A stretch of DNA of 64,000 bases, from positions 16,911 through 80,910 of the forward strand of contig NZ_JAHZQQ010000003.1 of NCBI RefSeq assembly GCF_019930045.1. Reading direction: 5' to 3'. The position numbers and the translations under genes were made by a program. Under the pieces are notes generated by a model. The model was not told where the DNA came from. It saw only the letters and a program-made list of their open reading frames with translations, and searched no databases. Position 1 is the stretch's first letter, and each line of letters opens with the position of its first letter. Below are positions 36,079 through 46,484 of the stretch, piece by piece. The stretch comes from Streptococcus australis. GTDB lineage: Bacteria > Bacillota > Bacilli > Lactobacillales > Streptococcaceae.

Positions 36079-36211
36079 GCTCTTAGGGGAGACGCTTGCT
36101 TGAGATCACATCAGACCTGAAGCATGATTTACGAACGATCAGTAGCAAAACTCAGCATTTTAACTGTAAATATGATAGAATGATTCATTATCGAGGGAGG
36201 AAGTAACGAAG

Positions 36212-37018
36212 ATGTTTACAACTACTTATCTGGCATCTGGCTGGTACGAAGAGTTTTTAAAATGGATACCAGAAGGAGAAATCTTTAACCTACGCGTCGT
36301 TTTTGAAGCTATTCCAGGAATTTTAAAAGAGCTTCCAAATACGATTTTATTAACCTTGGCAGGAGCCTTTTTTGGTTTATTGCTAGCGCTATTGTTTGCC
36401 ATTGTCAAAATCAATCGGGTAAAAATCCTTTACCCGATCCAAGCTTTGTTTGTGAGTTTTTTAAGAGGGACACCAATTTTGGTTCAGTTGATGCTGACCT
36501 ATTATGGAATCCCGCTCCTATTGAAGGCCATTAACCAACAATATGGGACAGCCTTTAATATCAACGATGTACCAGCCCATTTATTTGTCATTGTGGCCTT
36601 TGCCTTCAATGAGGCAGCCTATGCCAGTGAGACCATTCGGGCAGCGATTTTATCTGTTGATGCGGGTGAAATCGAAGCAGCGAAGAGTCTCGGCATGACT
36701 AATGCCCAAGTTTATCGTCGGATTATTATTCCAAATGCAGCCGTGGTTGCGACTCCGACCTTGATCAACTCTTTGATTGGTTTGACCAAGGGGACTTCTC
36801 TGGCCTTTTATGCAGGTGTTTTGGAAATCTTTGCCCAAGCCAAGATTATGTCGGGGAATGACAGTCGTTACTTCGAGCGCTTTATCTCTGTTTCATTGAT
36901 CTACTGGGCCATTAATATTTTGATTGAACAATTGGGACGTTGGATCGAACAGGTACTCGCTATCAAAGATCCAAAAGTTGTTACCCAAACCTTGCAAGAG
37001 GAGGAACGAGCAGCATGA
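36212..37018 (+). CDS. Amino-acid ABC transporter permease
   Basis: A 268-residue HisM/GlnP-type permease. Hydrophobic segments lie near residues 40-70, 85-105, 125-145, 180-200 and 220-245. The EAA loop EIEAAKSLGMTNAQVYRRIIIPNA, which contacts the ATPase, is clear. The amino-acid specificity cannot be read. Unlike many systems no binding protein is fused or adjacent, so an unlinked lipoprotein must serve it. GAGGGAGG site and ATGA overlap with the ATPase gene. Confidence 0.9.
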   Translation: MFTTTYLASGWYEEFLKWIPEGEIFNLRVVFEAIPGILKELPNTILLTLAGAFFGLLLALLFAIVKINRVKILYPIQALFVSFLRGTPILVQLMLTYYGIPLLLKAINQQYGTAFNINDVPAHLFVIVAFAFNEAAYASETIRAAILSVDAGEIEAAKSLGMTNAQVYRRIIIPNAAVVATPTLINSLIGLTKGTSLAFYAGVLEIFAQAKIMSGNDSRYFERFISVSLIYWAINILIEQLGRWIEQVLAIKDPKVVTQTLQEEERAA

Positions 37019-37758
37019 TTCGGATTTCACAATTATCAAAATCTTTTTCCGGTCAAGTAGTCCTAGACCATCTCGATTTGGAAGTCCAAAAAGGGGAAGT
37101 TGTTGCCTTGATCGGTTCTTCTGGAGCTGGGAAATCAACCTTCTTGAGAAGCTTGAACTATTTGGAAGCCCCAGATAGTGGCAGTATTGAGATCAATGGG
37201 GAGAAGGTGGACTTTGAAACTATCAGCAAGGACGAGATCCTGACCCTTCGAAGAAAACTAGCTATGGTCTTTCAACAGTTTAATCTTTTCAGTCGCAAGA
37301 CTGCTTTGGATAATGTCAAGGAAGGACTAATCGTCGTCAAAGGCTTACCCGACCAGGAAGCGACCAAGATTGCCAAAGAAGAACTCGCAAAAGTCGGTCT
37401 GTCGGACCGCGAAACCCATTATCCTCGTCATTTGTCCGGAGGGCAGAAGCAACGGGTAGCCTTGGCGCGAGCCCTAGCCATGAAGCCGGAAGTCCTCTTG
37501 TTGGATGAGCCAACTTCAGCCCTCGATCCGGAATTGGTCGGAGAGGTAGAAAAAGCCATCGCAGCAGCAGCTCAGGCAGGTCAAACCATGATTTTGGTTA
37601 GCCATGATATGAGCTTTGTTTCCCAGGTGGCAGACAAGGTCTTGTTCCTCGACAAGGGGAAAATTATTGAATCTGGCACTCCAGAAGAAATCATGAAATC
37701 TCCTAAAGAAGAGCGGACAAAAGAATTCTTTGCTAGTTACAAACGAACATTTGTTTGA
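37015..37758 (+). CDS. Amino-acid ABC transporter ATP-binding protein
   Basis: A 247-residue ATPase of the GlnQ/HisP type. Walker A GSSGAGKST (about 34-42), Q-loop MVFQQFNLFSRKTALDNV, signature LSGGQKQRVALARALA, Walker B EVLLLDEPTSALDPE and switch His in VSHDM. The ATG at 37015 lies ten bases after GAGGAGG; the longer frame from 36940 is inside the permease. Drives import with the preceding permease. Confidence 0.93.
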   Translation: MIRISQLSKSFSGQVVLDHLDLEVQKGEVVALIGSSGAGKSTFLRSLNYLEAPDSGSIEINGEKVDFETISKDEILTLRRKLAMVFQQFNLFSRKTALDNVKEGLIVVKGLPDQEATKIAKEELAKVGLSDRETHYPRHLSGGQKQRVALARALAMKPEVLLLDEPTSALDPELVGEVEKAIAAAAQAGQTMILVSHDMSFVSQVADKVLFLDKGKIIESGTPEEIMKSPKEERTKEFFASYKRTFV

Positions 37759-37773
37759 TATAATATATAAGAG

Positions 37774-37811
37774 CTCGAGTCTGGAACGCGATGTTTCAGA
37801 CTCGGATTTTT
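37774..37811 (+). terminator. Terminator of the amino-acid ABC operon
   Basis: CGAGTCTG pairs with CAGACTCG, extended inward by GAAC/GTTT, followed by a T-rich run. Confidence 0.85.
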
Positions 37812-37953
37812 CTTTGAGTAGGTGCCTCAGGAAAAGAGGATTATATGTAGTTCATTTTTCCGCATAGATAGAAGTTTCAAGTTGATTTAATAGTGAACGA
37901 AACGAATCGGCATCTCGTCCCCTCATTCCAATCTTGGATACTAAGGAGATCTT

Positions 37954-38181
37954 ATGTTAAACCAATTGCTATCTCTCTATATCGAGAGCCTAATCATCAC
38001 TTCAATTGGGGTGTTGGTTGCTTCAGCTATTTGGATAGGCTTGCGAGCAGCTCGTAAGACGGATAAAACAGCTAAGGAACGCCAGTTACACCTCTATGAT
38101 ATTTTATTAATTGATATTATGACAATTCCAGTCCTCACCTTTGCAGTCATTGGAGTTCTGTTTATTCTTCGAGCAAGATAA
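37954..38181 (+). CDS. DUF4059-family small membrane protein
   Basis: A 75-residue protein with two hydrophobic segments (about 12-32 and 52-72) joined by a basic loop. It matches the streptococcal DUF4059 family, of unknown function, often found upstream of trxB as here. AGGAG is seven bases from the ATG. The 37812-37953 stretch before it shows no gene. Confidence 0.85.
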   Translation: MLNQLLSLYIESLIITSIGVLVASAIWIGLRAARKTDKTAKERQLHLYDILLIDIMTIPVLTFAVIGVLFILRAR

Positions 38182-38239
38182 TTGCAAAATGGTTCAATTG
38201 GAGTTAGAATCAAGATAGTTACAACAAAAGGAGAAGCTT

Positions 38240-39154
38240 ATGTATGATACACTGATTATCGGTGCAGGACCTGCGGGTATGACTGCAGCCTTGTATGCAG
38301 CCCGTAGCAATCTAAAGGTTGCCTTGTTAGAAGCTGGAATTCCTGGCGGACAGATGAACAATACGTCCGATATCGAGAATTACCCAGGCTATGCCAATAT
38401 CAGTGGACCTGAATTGGCTGAAAAAATGTTCGAGCCACTAGAAGCCCTTGGTGTGGAACACTTGTTTGGCAGAGCCGAAAACATTGTGGATCAAGGAAGC
38501 TACAAGGAAATTACGACAGATGATGGCCTCTTGCAAGCCAAGACCGTTATTATCGCAACAGGTTCCAACCATCGCTTGTTGGGAGTTCCGGGTGAAGAAG
38601 AATTAAATAGTCGTGGGGTTTCTTATTGCGCTGTCTGTGATGGTGCCTTCTTCCGGGATGAAGACCTCATGGTTGTTGGTGGAGGAGATTCTGCGGTTGA
38701 AGAGGCAATCTTCCTGACTCAGTTTGCTAAGTCTGTTACCATTGTTCATCGACGCGATGCCCTACGTGCCCAAAAAGTTCTTCAAGACCGAGCTTTTGCC
38801 AATGAAAAGATTCACTTTGCTTGGAATACAGTGGTCGAAGAGATCAAAGGGGATAACCGTGTGACCAGTCTGGTCTTAAAAGATGTTCAAACAGGTGAGG
38901 TTCGTGAGCAAGCAGCTGGTGGTGTCTTTATCTATGTGGGCTTGGATCCTGTTAGTGACTTTGCCAAAGACCTCGGTATTCTAGATGACCAAGGTTGGGT
39001 GATCACGGATGATCACATGAAGACCTCTGTGCCGGGTGTCTTTGCGGTTGGTGATGTCCGCCAAAAAGATCTTCGTCAGGTCACTACAGCTGTTGGGGAT
39101 GGCGCTGTCGCCGGTCAAGAAGCTTATAAATATATTACTGAACACGAAGAATAA
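38240..39154 (+). CDS. trxB: Thioredoxin reductase
   Basis: A 304-residue FAD/NADPH enzyme that reduces thioredoxin. FAD motif IIGAGPAGMTAALYA at the N terminus, redox pair Cys130-Ala-Val-Cys133 and NADPH motif VVGGGDSAVEEAIFL. The terminal motif GVFAVGDVRQKDLRQVTTAVGDGAVAG binds FAD. Typical length. AAAGGAG is eight bases from the ATG. Ends in a long terminator hairpin. Confidence 0.96.
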   Translation: MYDTLIIGAGPAGMTAALYAARSNLKVALLEAGIPGGQMNNTSDIENYPGYANISGPELAEKMFEPLEALGVEHLFGRAENIVDQGSYKEITTDDGLLQAKTVIIATGSNHRLLGVPGEEELNSRGVSYCAVCDGAFFRDEDLMVVGGGDSAVEEAIFLTQFAKSVTIVHRRDALRAQKVLQDRAFANEKIHFAWNTVVEEIKGDNRVTSLVLKDVQTGEVREQAAGGVFIYVGLDPVSDFAKDLGILDDQGWVITDDHMKTSVPGVFAVGDVRQKDLRQVTTAVGDGAVAGQEAYKYITEHEE

Positions 39155-39163
39155 GAGAGAAGA

Positions 39164-39211
39164 AAGGGATGTTCGTCTGATGGAAAGAGACGAAGATCCC
39201 TTCTTTTTTAC
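39164..39211 (+). terminator. Terminator of trxB
   Basis: AAGGGAT and TTCGTCT pair with AGACGAA and ATCCCTT (one mismatch), followed by a T run. Confidence 0.8.
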
Positions 39212-39264
39212 GATAAAAAATGAGGCTTAACTCGGATTAAACTCATGTGGTCCTGCTTAAAATG

Positions 39265-39273
39265 TGCTATAAT
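39265..39273 (+). promoter_or_regulatory. Promoter of pncB-nadE
   Basis: TGCTATAAT is an extended -10 (TATAAT at 39268-39273). The 75-base leader contains CCAGT/ACTGG, a short hairpin; I recognise no riboswitch. Confidence 0.6.
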
Positions 39274-39352
39274 GTGTTTAAAATTATTTTGGACTGTGCC
39301 AGTTGACAGAGCGTGACTGGTGCCATGACGTAAAAAAGAAGAGGGATCAAAC

Positions 39353-40810
39353 ATGTACCCAGATGATAGTTTAACTCTCCATACTGATTTGTACCAAATC
39401 AATATGATGCAGGTTTACTTTGAGCAAGGCATCCACAATAAAAAGGCGGTCTTCGAAGCCTATTTCCGCCAGCAACCCTTCAAAAATGGCTATGCCGTCT
39501 TTGCAGGTCTTGAGCGCATTGTCAACTATTTGAAGAATCTACGTTTTTCAGAGTCGGATATTGCCTACTTAGAATCCTTAGGCTACGAAGGAGCCTTCCT
39601 GGATTACTTGAAAAATTTCAAAATGGAATTGACTGTTCGTTCTGCCAAAGAAGGGGACCTGGTCTTTGCCAATGAGCCGATTGTCCAAGTAGAAGGACCG
39701 CTTGCCCAGTGTCAGTTGGTTGAAACGGCCCTCCTCAATATTGTCAATTTCCAAACCTTGATTGCCACAAAAGCCGCTCGGATCAAGGCTGTAATCGAAG
39801 ACGAACCTTTGATGGAGTTCGGGACTCGTAGAGCGCAAGAAATGGATGCAGCTATTTGGGGAACCCGTGCAGCTGTTATTGGAGGCGCTAACGGGACCAG
39901 TAACGTACGTGCAGGAAAACTCTTTGACATCCCTGTCCTTGGGACCCATGCCCATGCCCTGGTGCAGGTCTATGGCGATGATTATAAAGCCTTTAAGGCC
40001 TATGCTGAGACCCATCGCAACTGTGTCTTCCTAGTGGATACTTATGATACGTTACGCATCGGAGTTCCAGCTGCGATTCAGGTAGCGCGTGAGATGGGCG
40101 ATCGCATTAACTTCCTAGGCGTGCGGATTGACTCTGGAGATATTGCCTACATCTCGAAAAAGGTTCGCCAGCAGTTGGATGAAGCTGGTTTCACAAAAGC
40201 GAAGATTTATGCCTCAAATGATTTGGATGAAAACACTATCCTCAATTTGAAGATGCAAAAGGCTAAAATTGATGTCTGGGGTGTCGGAACCAAGTTGATC
40301 ACGGCCTATGACCAACCAGCCCTTGGAGCAGTCTATAAGATTGTTGCTATCGAAGACGAAAATGGTCAAATGCGAAACACCATCAAGCTGTCTAACAATG
40401 CTGAGAAGGTCTCAACTCCAGGGAAGAAGCAAGTTTGGCGCATTACCAGTCGGGAAAAGGGCAAATCTGAAGGAGATTACATCACTTACGATGGAGTAGA
40501 TGCCAATGAACTGACAGAAATCAAGATGTTCCATCCGACCTATACCTATATCAAGAAGACGGTTCGTGATTTTGACGCAATCCCGCTCTTGGTTGATATT
40601 TTCAAAGATGGAAAACAAGTCTACGAATTGCCAGCTTTGATGGATATCCAAGCCTATGCTCGGAAGGAATTCGATAAGCTCTGGGATGAGTACAAACGCG
40701 TTCTCAATCCACAACATTACCCAGTGGACTTAGCCAAGGATGTATGGCAAGATAAGATGGACCTGATTGATCAGATGCGTCAGAAAGCCTTGGGAGGTGA
40801 AGAAGAATGA
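39353..40810 (+). CDS. pncB: Nicotinate phosphoribosyltransferase
   Basis: A 485-residue enzyme converting nicotinate and PRPP to nicotinate mononucleotide, the entry of salvaged niacin into [68 protein letters not shown] and [14 protein letters not shown] are family motifs; [10 protein letters not shown] binds PRPP. Overlaps nadE by four bases, so salvage and final amidation are coupled. Confidence 0.95.
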   Translation: MYPDDSLTLHTDLYQINMMQVYFEQGIHNKKAVFEAYFRQQPFKNGYAVFAGLERIVNYLKNLRFSESDIAYLESLGYEGAFLDYLKNFKMELTVRSAKEGDLVFANEPIVQVEGPLAQCQLVETALLNIVNFQTLIATKAARIKAVIEDEPLMEFGTRRAQEMDAAIWGTRAAVIGGANGTSNVRAGKLFDIPVLGTHAHALVQVYGDDYKAFKAYAETHRNCVFLVDTYDTLRIGVPAAIQVAREMGDRINFLGVRIDSGDIAYISKKVRQQLDEAGFTKAKIYASNDLDENTILNLKMQKAKIDVWGVGTKLITAYDQPALGAVYKIVAIEDENGQMRNTIKLSNNAEKVSTPGKKQVWRITSREKGKSEGDYITYDGVDANELTEIKMFHPTYTYIKKTVRDFDAIPLLVDIFKDGKQVYELPALMDIQAYARKEFDKLWDEYKRVLNPQHYPVDLAKDVWQDKMDLIDQMRQKALGGEEE

Positions 40811-41631
40811 GCCTACAAGAAGACATTATTGCCCAATTAGGGGTCAAGCCGGTTATTGATCCTCAAGAAGAGATTCGCCGGTCGATTGATTTTTTGAAGG
40901 ACTACTTGCAAAAATATCCCTTTCTGAAGACCTTTGTCTTAGGAATTTCGGGAGGACAGGACTCGACCCTAGCGGGTCGCCTGGCTCAATTGGCCATGGA
41001 GGAAATGCGGGCAGAGACTGGAGATGCCAGTTATCAGTTTGTTGCAGTCCGCTTGCCCTACGGTGTCCAAGCAGATGAAGCAGATGCCCAAAAGGCCTTA
41101 GCCTTCATCCAGCCAGATGTGAGCCTAGTCGTGAACATCAAGGAATCGGTCGATGCCATGGAGCGTGCTGTCGAAGCGACAGGAACGGATGTCTCAGACT
41201 TTAATAAGGGCAATATCAAGGCACGGAGCCGGATGATTGCTCAGTATGCCTTAGCTGGAGCCTATAGCGGAGCCGTCATTGGGACCGACCATGCGGCCGA
41301 AAATATCACGGGATTCTTTACCAAGTTTGGCGATGGCGGAGCCGATATCCTTCCGCTATACCGCCTCAACAAGCGCCAAGGCAAGCAGTTGCTTCAGGCG
41401 CTAGGAGCTGATCCAGCCTTGTATGAGAAGGTACCGATTGCAGATTTGGAAGAGGAGAAGCCAGGTATCGCTGACGAAGTAGCTCTTGGGGTGACCTATG
41501 CAGAAATTGATGACTACCTGGAAGGGAAATCAGTTAGCCCAGAAGCTCAAGCAACTATTGAAAATTGGTGGCACAAAGGCCAACACAAACGTCATCTACC
41601 GATTACGGTATTTGATACCTTCTGGCGTTGA
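40807..41631 (+). CDS. nadE: Ammonia-dependent NAD synthetase
   Basis: A 274-residue enzyme making NAD from deamido-NAD with ammonia and ATP. The PP-loop [14 protein letters not shown] is near residues 46-59; [16 protein letters not shown] and [29 protein letters not shown] are signature segments. No glutaminase domain is present, as in Bacillus and E. coli types. Second gene of the pncB-nadE operon. Confidence 0.96.
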   Translation: MSLQEDIIAQLGVKPVIDPQEEIRRSIDFLKDYLQKYPFLKTFVLGISGGQDSTLAGRLAQLAMEEMRAETGDASYQFVAVRLPYGVQADEADAQKALAFIQPDVSLVVNIKESVDAMERAVEATGTDVSDFNKGNIKARSRMIAQYALAGAYSGAVIGTDHAAENITGFFTKFGDGGADILPLYRLNKRQGKQLLQALGADPALYEKVPIADLEEEKPGIADEVALGVTYAEIDDYLEGKSVSPEAQATIENWWHKGQHKRHLPITVFDTFWR

Positions 41632-41639
41632 TAGGAAAG

Positions 41640-41664
41640 AAAAGTCGGTTGAGCCGACTTTTTT
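41640..41664 (+). terminator. Terminator of pncB-nadE
   Basis: AAAAGTCGG pairs with CCGACTTTT around TTGAG. Confidence 0.85.
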
Positions 41665-41687
41665 AAAACAGAATAGGAGAAAAGAGG

Positions 41688-42239
41688 GTGAGGAAATTAG
41701 GTACGATTGAACTGGAGACCAACCGTTTATTATTAAGACGCTTTGTTGTAGAGGATGCAACAGCTATGTTTGAAAATTGGGCATCTGATACAGATAATCT
41801 TAAATATGTGACTTGGAATCCGCATCCAAATCCTCAAGTAACTCGGGCTTCGATCGAAAGGTGGCTCCTTCATTACCAAGGAGAAAATACCTACAAATGG
41901 GCGATTTGTAAGAAAGATGATCCCGCACAAGTGATAGGTGATATCAGTGTCGTTTCTCAGGATTCGCAAAAAGAAATGTGTGAAGTTGGCTATATTCTAG
42001 GGAAAAAGTTTTGGGGTCAAGGTCTGATGACAGAAGCCCTCCAGGCTGTTTTACGCTTTTTGTTGCTAGAAGTGGGATTCAAGGAAGTTCAGGCCAAGTA
42101 TGTCAGCTTGAACCCTGCTTCGGGACGGGTAATGGCAAAAGCTGGAATGCATGATCTTGAAACTATACCAAATGCTGTCGCTAGAAAAGGCTATGTTGGA
42201 AATCAAATCATTTACACGATCCGTTCTTCTGACCTTTAA
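41688..42239 (+). CDS. RimJ/RimL-type GNAT acetyltransferase
   Basis: A 183-residue acetyltransferase. The opening TIELETNRLLLRRFVVEDATAMFENW is the RimJ/RimL pattern; GYILGKKFWGQGLMTEALQAVLRFLLLEVG is the acetyl-CoA motif, followed by VSLNPASGRVMAKAGM. The substrate is unknown. The start is GTG at 41688 with AGGAG eight bases upstream. It follows the pncB-nadE terminator closely. Confidence 0.83.
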   Translation: MRKLGTIELETNRLLLRRFVVEDATAMFENWASDTDNLKYVTWNPHPNPQVTRASIERWLLHYQGENTYKWAICKKDDPAQVIGDISVVSQDSQKEMCEVGYILGKKFWGQGLMTEALQAVLRFLLLEVGFKEVQAKYVSLNPASGRVMAKAGMHDLETIPNAVARKGYVGNQIIYTIRSSDL

Positions 42240-42251
42240 AACAATTTTTAC

Positions 42252-42279
42252 TTGAAGATTTTAGACAATGGTCTATAAT
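42252..42279 (+). promoter_or_regulatory. pepC promoter
   Basis: TTGAAG (42252-42257), 16 bases, TATAAT (42274-42279). Confidence 0.65.
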
Positions 42280-42307
42280 GGTAAGTAGCTTTACAAAGGA
42301 GAATTTT

Positions 42308-43645
42308 ATGTCAGAATTAACACAAGAATTTACAGATCAACTTTATACAAATTACCAAGCAAATGTGAAATTTGCGGCTATCGAAAATGCCATCACCCAC
42401 AATGGGATTCATGCAGCTTTAGAGACACGCAAAAGTGCAGTAGAAAACACACCCGTCTTTTCTCTTGATTTAACCAAGGACAAGGTGACGGACCAGAAAG
42501 CTTCTGGTCGTTGCTGGATGTTTGCGGCTCTGAATACCTTCCGTCATAAAATGATTTCGAGCTTCCAATTAGAGGATTTTGAGTTGTCTCAAGCACACAC
42601 TTTCTTTTGGGACAAGTACGAAAAATCCAACTGGTTCTTGGAACAAATCATTGCGACAGCGGATCAGGATTTAACCAGTCGCAAGGTGGCCTTCCTCCTT
42701 CAAACTCCTCAACAAGATGGTGGTCAATGGGATATGGTCGTTTCCCTCTTTGAAAAATATGGGGTCGTACCCAAGTCTGTCTATCCAGAATCCATCTCAT
42801 CTAGCAATAGCCGAGAGCTCAATACCTACTTAAATAAATTATTGCGCCAAGATGCTCAGATCCTTCGCGAATTACTTGCGAGTGGAGCAGATCAAGCAAC
42901 GGTTCAAAGCAAGAAAGAAGAACTCCTCCAAGAAATCTTTAATTTCTTGGCCATGTCACTTGGCTTGCCCCCTCGTACATTTAGTTTCTCTTATCGCGAT
43001 AAGGACAATAATTTCCACACAGAGTCTGGCTTGACACCTCAAAGCTTTTACAAAAAATATGTGGATCTTCAGTTGGAGGACTACGTTTCTGTTATCAATG
43101 CGCCTACGGCAGACAAGCCTTATGGCCAGTCTTACACAGTAGAGATGCTAGGGAATGTGGTCGGTAGCCGTGAAGTCCGCTACCTCAACGTTCCGATGGA
43201 GCGCTTGAAAGAATTGGCCATTGCCCAAATGAAAGCTGGGGAAACTGTTTGGTTTGGATCAGATGTCGGCCAAGTTAGCAACCGGAAAGCTGGAATCCTT
43301 GCGACAGATGTCTACGATTTTGAAGCGGGAATGGATATCCAGCTGACTCAAGATAAGGCAGGGCGTTTGGATTATGCGGAAAGTCTCATGACCCATGCCA
43401 TGGTCTTGACTGGTGTGGATCTGGACGAAGCTGGACGCTCTCTCAAATGGAAGGTTGAGAATTCTTGGGGAGAGAAAGTCGGAACAGATGGCTACTTCGT
43501 CGCTTCTGACGCCTGGATGGACGAATACACCTACCAAATCGTCGTTCGTAAGGAACTGTTGACGGCAGAAGAATTGGTTGCTTATGAGGCAGAACCGATT
43601 GTCCTAGCTCCTTGGGATCCAATGGGGGCTTTGGCTTCTAAATAA
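42308..43645 (+). CDS. pepC: Aminopeptidase C (bleomycin hydrolase family)
   Basis: A 445-residue cytoplasmic cysteine aminopeptidase of family C1B, degrading peptides taken up by the cell. The active-site cysteine is Cys69 in SGRCWMFAALN; the His is in SLMTHAMVLTGVD and the Asn in WKVENSWGEKVG. The C-terminal end (APWDPMGALASK) is of the kind that reaches into the active site in this family. The ATG at 42308 follows AAAGGAG; an upstream start at 42278 is inside the promoter. Complements the surface protease in amino-acid nutrition. Confidence 0.95.
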   Translation: MSELTQEFTDQLYTNYQANVKFAAIENAITHNGIHAALETRKSAVENTPVFSLDLTKDKVTDQKASGRCWMFAALNTFRHKMISSFQLEDFELSQAHTFFWDKYEKSNWFLEQIIATADQDLTSRKVAFLLQTPQQDGGQWDMVVSLFEKYGVVPKSVYPESISSSNSRELNTYLNKLLRQDAQILRELLASGADQATVQSKKEELLQEIFNFLAMSLGLPPRTFSFSYRDKDNNFHTESGLTPQSFYKKYVDLQLEDYVSVINAPTADKPYGQSYTVEMLGNVVGSREVRYLNVPMERLKELAIAQMKAGETVWFGSDVGQVSNRKAGILATDVYDFEAGMDIQLTQDKAGRLDYAESLMTHAMVLTGVDLDEAGRSLKWKVENSWGEKVGTDGYFVASDAWMDEYTYQIVVRKELLTAEELVAYEAEPIVLAPWDPMGALASK

Positions 43646-43654
43646 GATACATAA

Positions 43655-43686
43655 AAAACACGATTGTTTAAGAACAATCGTGTTTT
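43655..43686. terminator. Bidirectional terminator between pepC and pbp1a
   Basis: AAAACACGATTGTT pairs perfectly with AACAATCGTGTTTT around TAAG, serving both convergent genes. Confidence 0.9.
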
Positions 43687-43706
43687 ATTCATATAGTGTG
43701 GTCTAA

Positions 43707-45824
43707 TTAGTGATTTTGCTCATTCTCTTTAGAAGATGATTCTGTGTGTTCAGAATTCTCTTCTGAGCTAGATGAACTTGAGCTTTCTTCTGTTGATTCG
43801 CTCGTTTCTTCAACTGTATAGCTTGGCTCATAATAGTAGTAATTGTAGTTATTCTTACCATTATTGAGATATAGGTAAGAACCGCTACGGTATACACCAC
43901 TTGGTTGGGTCCAATCAGTGCTACCTGATCCGTTTTGCTCATACAAATACAACATCATTTGTTTGTAGACATCTGTTGCGACTTTGATTCCATCATCCAG
44001 TACGGGAGTCAAGCGATTGGTGTACCCTGTCCAAACAGCCATAGAATATTGAGTGGTGTAACCCACAAACAATTCATCTGGTGTCACAATGCTTGAGTAA
44101 CTGTAGTCTTTGGTTAGTTTCTTCAATTCATTGTCTGAATAGTTAGAGGTACCTGTTTTACCGGCATGATAAAGACCGGAGATATAAGCGTTGTATCCTG
44201 TACCAGCTGTGATAACAGATTTCAACATATCAGTCATCATGTAAGCGGTGGCTTCTTTCATCACTCGCGTTCCAGAGGTATCAAAGTTCTTCGTTGTACC
44301 ATCGCTAAAGACAACCCGATTCACATATTGTGGCTTGTAATAGGTACCGCCATTTGCGAATGTTGCATAAGCAGCGGCCATCTTCTCACTGCTAGCCCCG
44401 TATTTGTTGCTAGAGTCGCTGGTATTACTTGAGATGGCATTTGCATATACCATTTCTGGATAATCGATTCCGATGCTGCTCAAGAATTTCTGAGCCTTCT
44501 TCAAACTAACTTTTTCAAGGGCCCGGACCGCAGGAACGTTACGGGATTGTTGGAGAGCATAGACCATGCTGATATTGCCATAGTATTGTCTATCCCAGTT
44601 ATAAATTTGCGTATTTGTACCAGGGAAGTTGTACGGTGTATCAGGAATGGTTACTCCAGTGGAGCTATATTCTTCATGTTCAATCGCGGGAGCATAGTCT
44701 GAGATAGGTTTCATTGTAGAACCCCAATCTCGGTTCGTTTCTACAGCTTGGTTGGTACCGAAGGATACATTAGATGATTGATGACGAGATCCCAACTGAG
44801 CAATGACTTTTCCGTTTGTCACATCGACGATAGTAGAAGCAACTTGCAACTCATTATCTGGATAATTGACATATTCGTCAGAGTTGTAAATATCCCACAG
44901 GCGTTTTTGAGCTGCGGTATCGACGTTGGTGTATACATCCATACCAGTTGTCAAGACATTGTAGCCTGTCTCTTCTTCGACTTGTTGGATGACTTCTTTG
45001 AGGTAGTTATCCATATAAGCAGGATAGTTGCTTGAGCTGGTTAGACTTTGTAAACCATCTGTAACAGGTGTATTGACGGCACTTTCATACTGTTCGTTAG
45101 AGATAGACTTCATATCTAACATTTCTTTGAGAACCAGATTACGGCGTTGGAGAGCAGCTTCCGGATGAGTGTATGGGTCGTATTGGTTCGGTGCCTGAGG
45201 CATTCCGGCCAATAGGGCTAATTGTGGGAGAGAAAGTTCCTTCAAATCTTTGGCATAATAACTACGAGCAGCTGTCTGCATCCCGTAGTTTCCGTTAGAC
45301 ATATAAACTTTGTTGATGTAGTAGGTCAAAATCTCTTGTTTGGTTGCTTTTTGTTCTAATTGAGTAGCAAGCCAAGCTTCTTGAATTTTTCGTGACAGGG
45401 TTTGATCGGACGAAGAAGTAGAGAAGTAAGTGAGCTTGATTAACTGCTGTGTGAGAGTGGATCCCCCTTGGCGACCTCCTCGGAGGTTATTGAAGAAGGC
45501 TCCTCCAATACGAATAAAGTCTAGACCTCTATGGTTAAAATAACGGTGGTCTTCAATTGCCACAATCGCATTCACCAAGTCTGTTGGGATTTCACTGGTC
45601 TTCACATTAATTCGTTTTTCGGCACCCAAATCTGCAATCAGATTGTTTTGATTATCATAGATTTTACTTGATGTCGTTGCGACGAGGTCTTTCTCAGAAA
45701 GAGTCGGTGCTTTTGCGGCATAGTATCCAAATACCAATCCACCCAGAATAAGTAAAAGGAAAAATAAGGAAATAGCCGCAATCGCTGCATATTTTAACCA
45801 CTGGATAACTGTTTGTTTGTTCAT
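43707..45824 (-). CDS. pbp1a: Penicillin-binding protein 1A
   Basis: A 705-residue class A PBP with glycosyltransferase and transpeptidase activity. Membrane anchor about 13-36. Glycosyltransferase motif [10 protein letters not shown] (91-100) and [11 protein letters not shown]. Transpeptidase motifs Ser369-Thr-Met-Lys372, Ser427-Arg-Asn and Lys556-Thr-Gly. The last 50 residues are a Ser/Glu-rich disordered tail outside the cell. Follows recU directly (stop and start adjacent), the conserved recU-pbp1a pair of Gram-positives. Confidence 0.96.
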   Translation of the reverse strand: MNKQTVIQWLKYAAIAAISLFFLLLILGGLVFGYYAAKAPTLSEKDLVATTSSKIYDNQNNLIADLGAEKRINVKTSEIPTDLVNAIVAIEDHRYFNHRGLDFIRIGGAFFNNLRGGRQGGSTLTQQLIKLTYFSTSSSDQTLSRKIQEAWLATQLEQKATKQEILTYYINKVYMSNGNYGMQTAARSYYAKDLKELSLPQLALLAGMPQAPNQYDPYTHPEAALQRRNLVLKEMLDMKSISNEQYESAVNTPVTDGLQSLTSSSNYPAYMDNYLKEVIQQVEEETGYNVLTTGMDVYTNVDTAAQKRLWDIYNSDEYVNYPDNELQVASTIVDVTNGKVIAQLGSRHQSSNVSFGTNQAVETNRDWGSTMKPISDYAPAIEHEEYSSTGVTIPDTPYNFPGTNTQIYNWDRQYYGNISMVYALQQSRNVPAVRALEKVSLKKAQKFLSSIGIDYPEMVYANAISSNTSDSSNKYGASSEKMAAAYATFANGGTYYKPQYVNRVVFSDGTTKNFDTSGTRVMKEATAYMMTDMLKSVITAGTGYNAYISGLYHAGKTGTSNYSDNELKKLTKDYSYSSIVTPDELFVGYTTQYSMAVWTGYTNRLTPVLDDGIKVATDVYKQMMLYLYEQNGSGSTDWTQPSGVYRSGSYLYLNNGKNNYNYYYYEPSYTVEETSESTEESSSSSSSEENSEHTESSSKENEQNH

Positions 45825-46418
45825 TTAATTACCGCCTAGTAGATTCTGTTCGATAATATCGAGATAAGGGACGCTTGGAAGGCGATCTGTCTCGATACGA
45901 AAACCATTTTTCTGTATAAAGGTCAATGGCATAGATTTACTGCCGTGATCGATGTTGTAAAAGTCGATTAAGGAAGGAGCGGGCAGTAGATAGGTCTCAT
46001 TGAGCTTTGCAAAATGCAAGAGCACGAAACAAATTCCTCCCTGTTGGACGACCGCTGCCATGTGATCAATCTGGTGCTGGTGAAAGTTTTTCATCGGCAT
46101 GGATTGTTTTTGCTGGGTCTCTTTTGCTTCAAAATCAATGTAGTGTCCTTTATAAACACCAGAATAGTCTGTGGTAGACGCCTGGCGAAAATAAGCTTCT
46201 ACAATCTTTGCCCGACTGCGATGAGGATAGTCCACCTTTACAATCTGGATGGGGGTCGGCTTTTTATGAATCACCGCTAGCCCTTTAGAAAGGTAGTACT
46301 GATTGCTCTCATTAATCATTTTTTCAAATGTCATCCCCCGATTGGCAAAGTTTACACTTTGCTTCCTCTGGATGGGCGAAGAAGATTTCTTGCTAAGTTT
46401 GTGAGGATAGTTGACCAT
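45825..46418 (-). CDS. recU: Holliday junction resolvase RecU
   Basis: A 197-residue endonuclease that resolves recombination intermediates and helps chromosome segregation. NYPHK at the start, [42 protein letters not shown], and the catalytic region [21 protein letters not shown] with the metal-binding Asp/Glu/Lys. Two ATGs are adjacent (46421 and 46418); the second is better spaced from AAGGAG. Co-transcribed with pbp1a on the minus strand. Confidence 0.95.
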   Translation of the reverse strand: MVNYPHKLSKKSSSPIQRKQSVNFANRGMTFEKMINESNQYYLSKGLAVIHKKPTPIQIVKVDYPHRSRAKIVEAYFRQASTTDYSGVYKGHYIDFEAKETQQKQSMPMKNFHQHQIDHMAAVVQQGGICFVLLHFAKLNETYLLPAPSLIDFYNIDHGSKSMPLTFIQKNGFRIETDRLPSVPYLDIIEQNLLGGN

Positions 46419-46484
46419 CATTCTCCTTATTGGTACAATTACATCACTCTATTATATCACAAAATGAAGAAGGGAGGGGAAATA

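Noticed and set aside
36001..36211. CodY or other operator before the amino-acid ABC genes
   Set aside because: Only an extended -10 (TAGAAT at 36176-36181) is visible; no box with fewer than four mismatches was found.
39280..39352. NAD-sensing riboswitch in the pncB leader
   Set aside because: The leader is short with one weak hairpin, and I could not match any known NAD-related motif.
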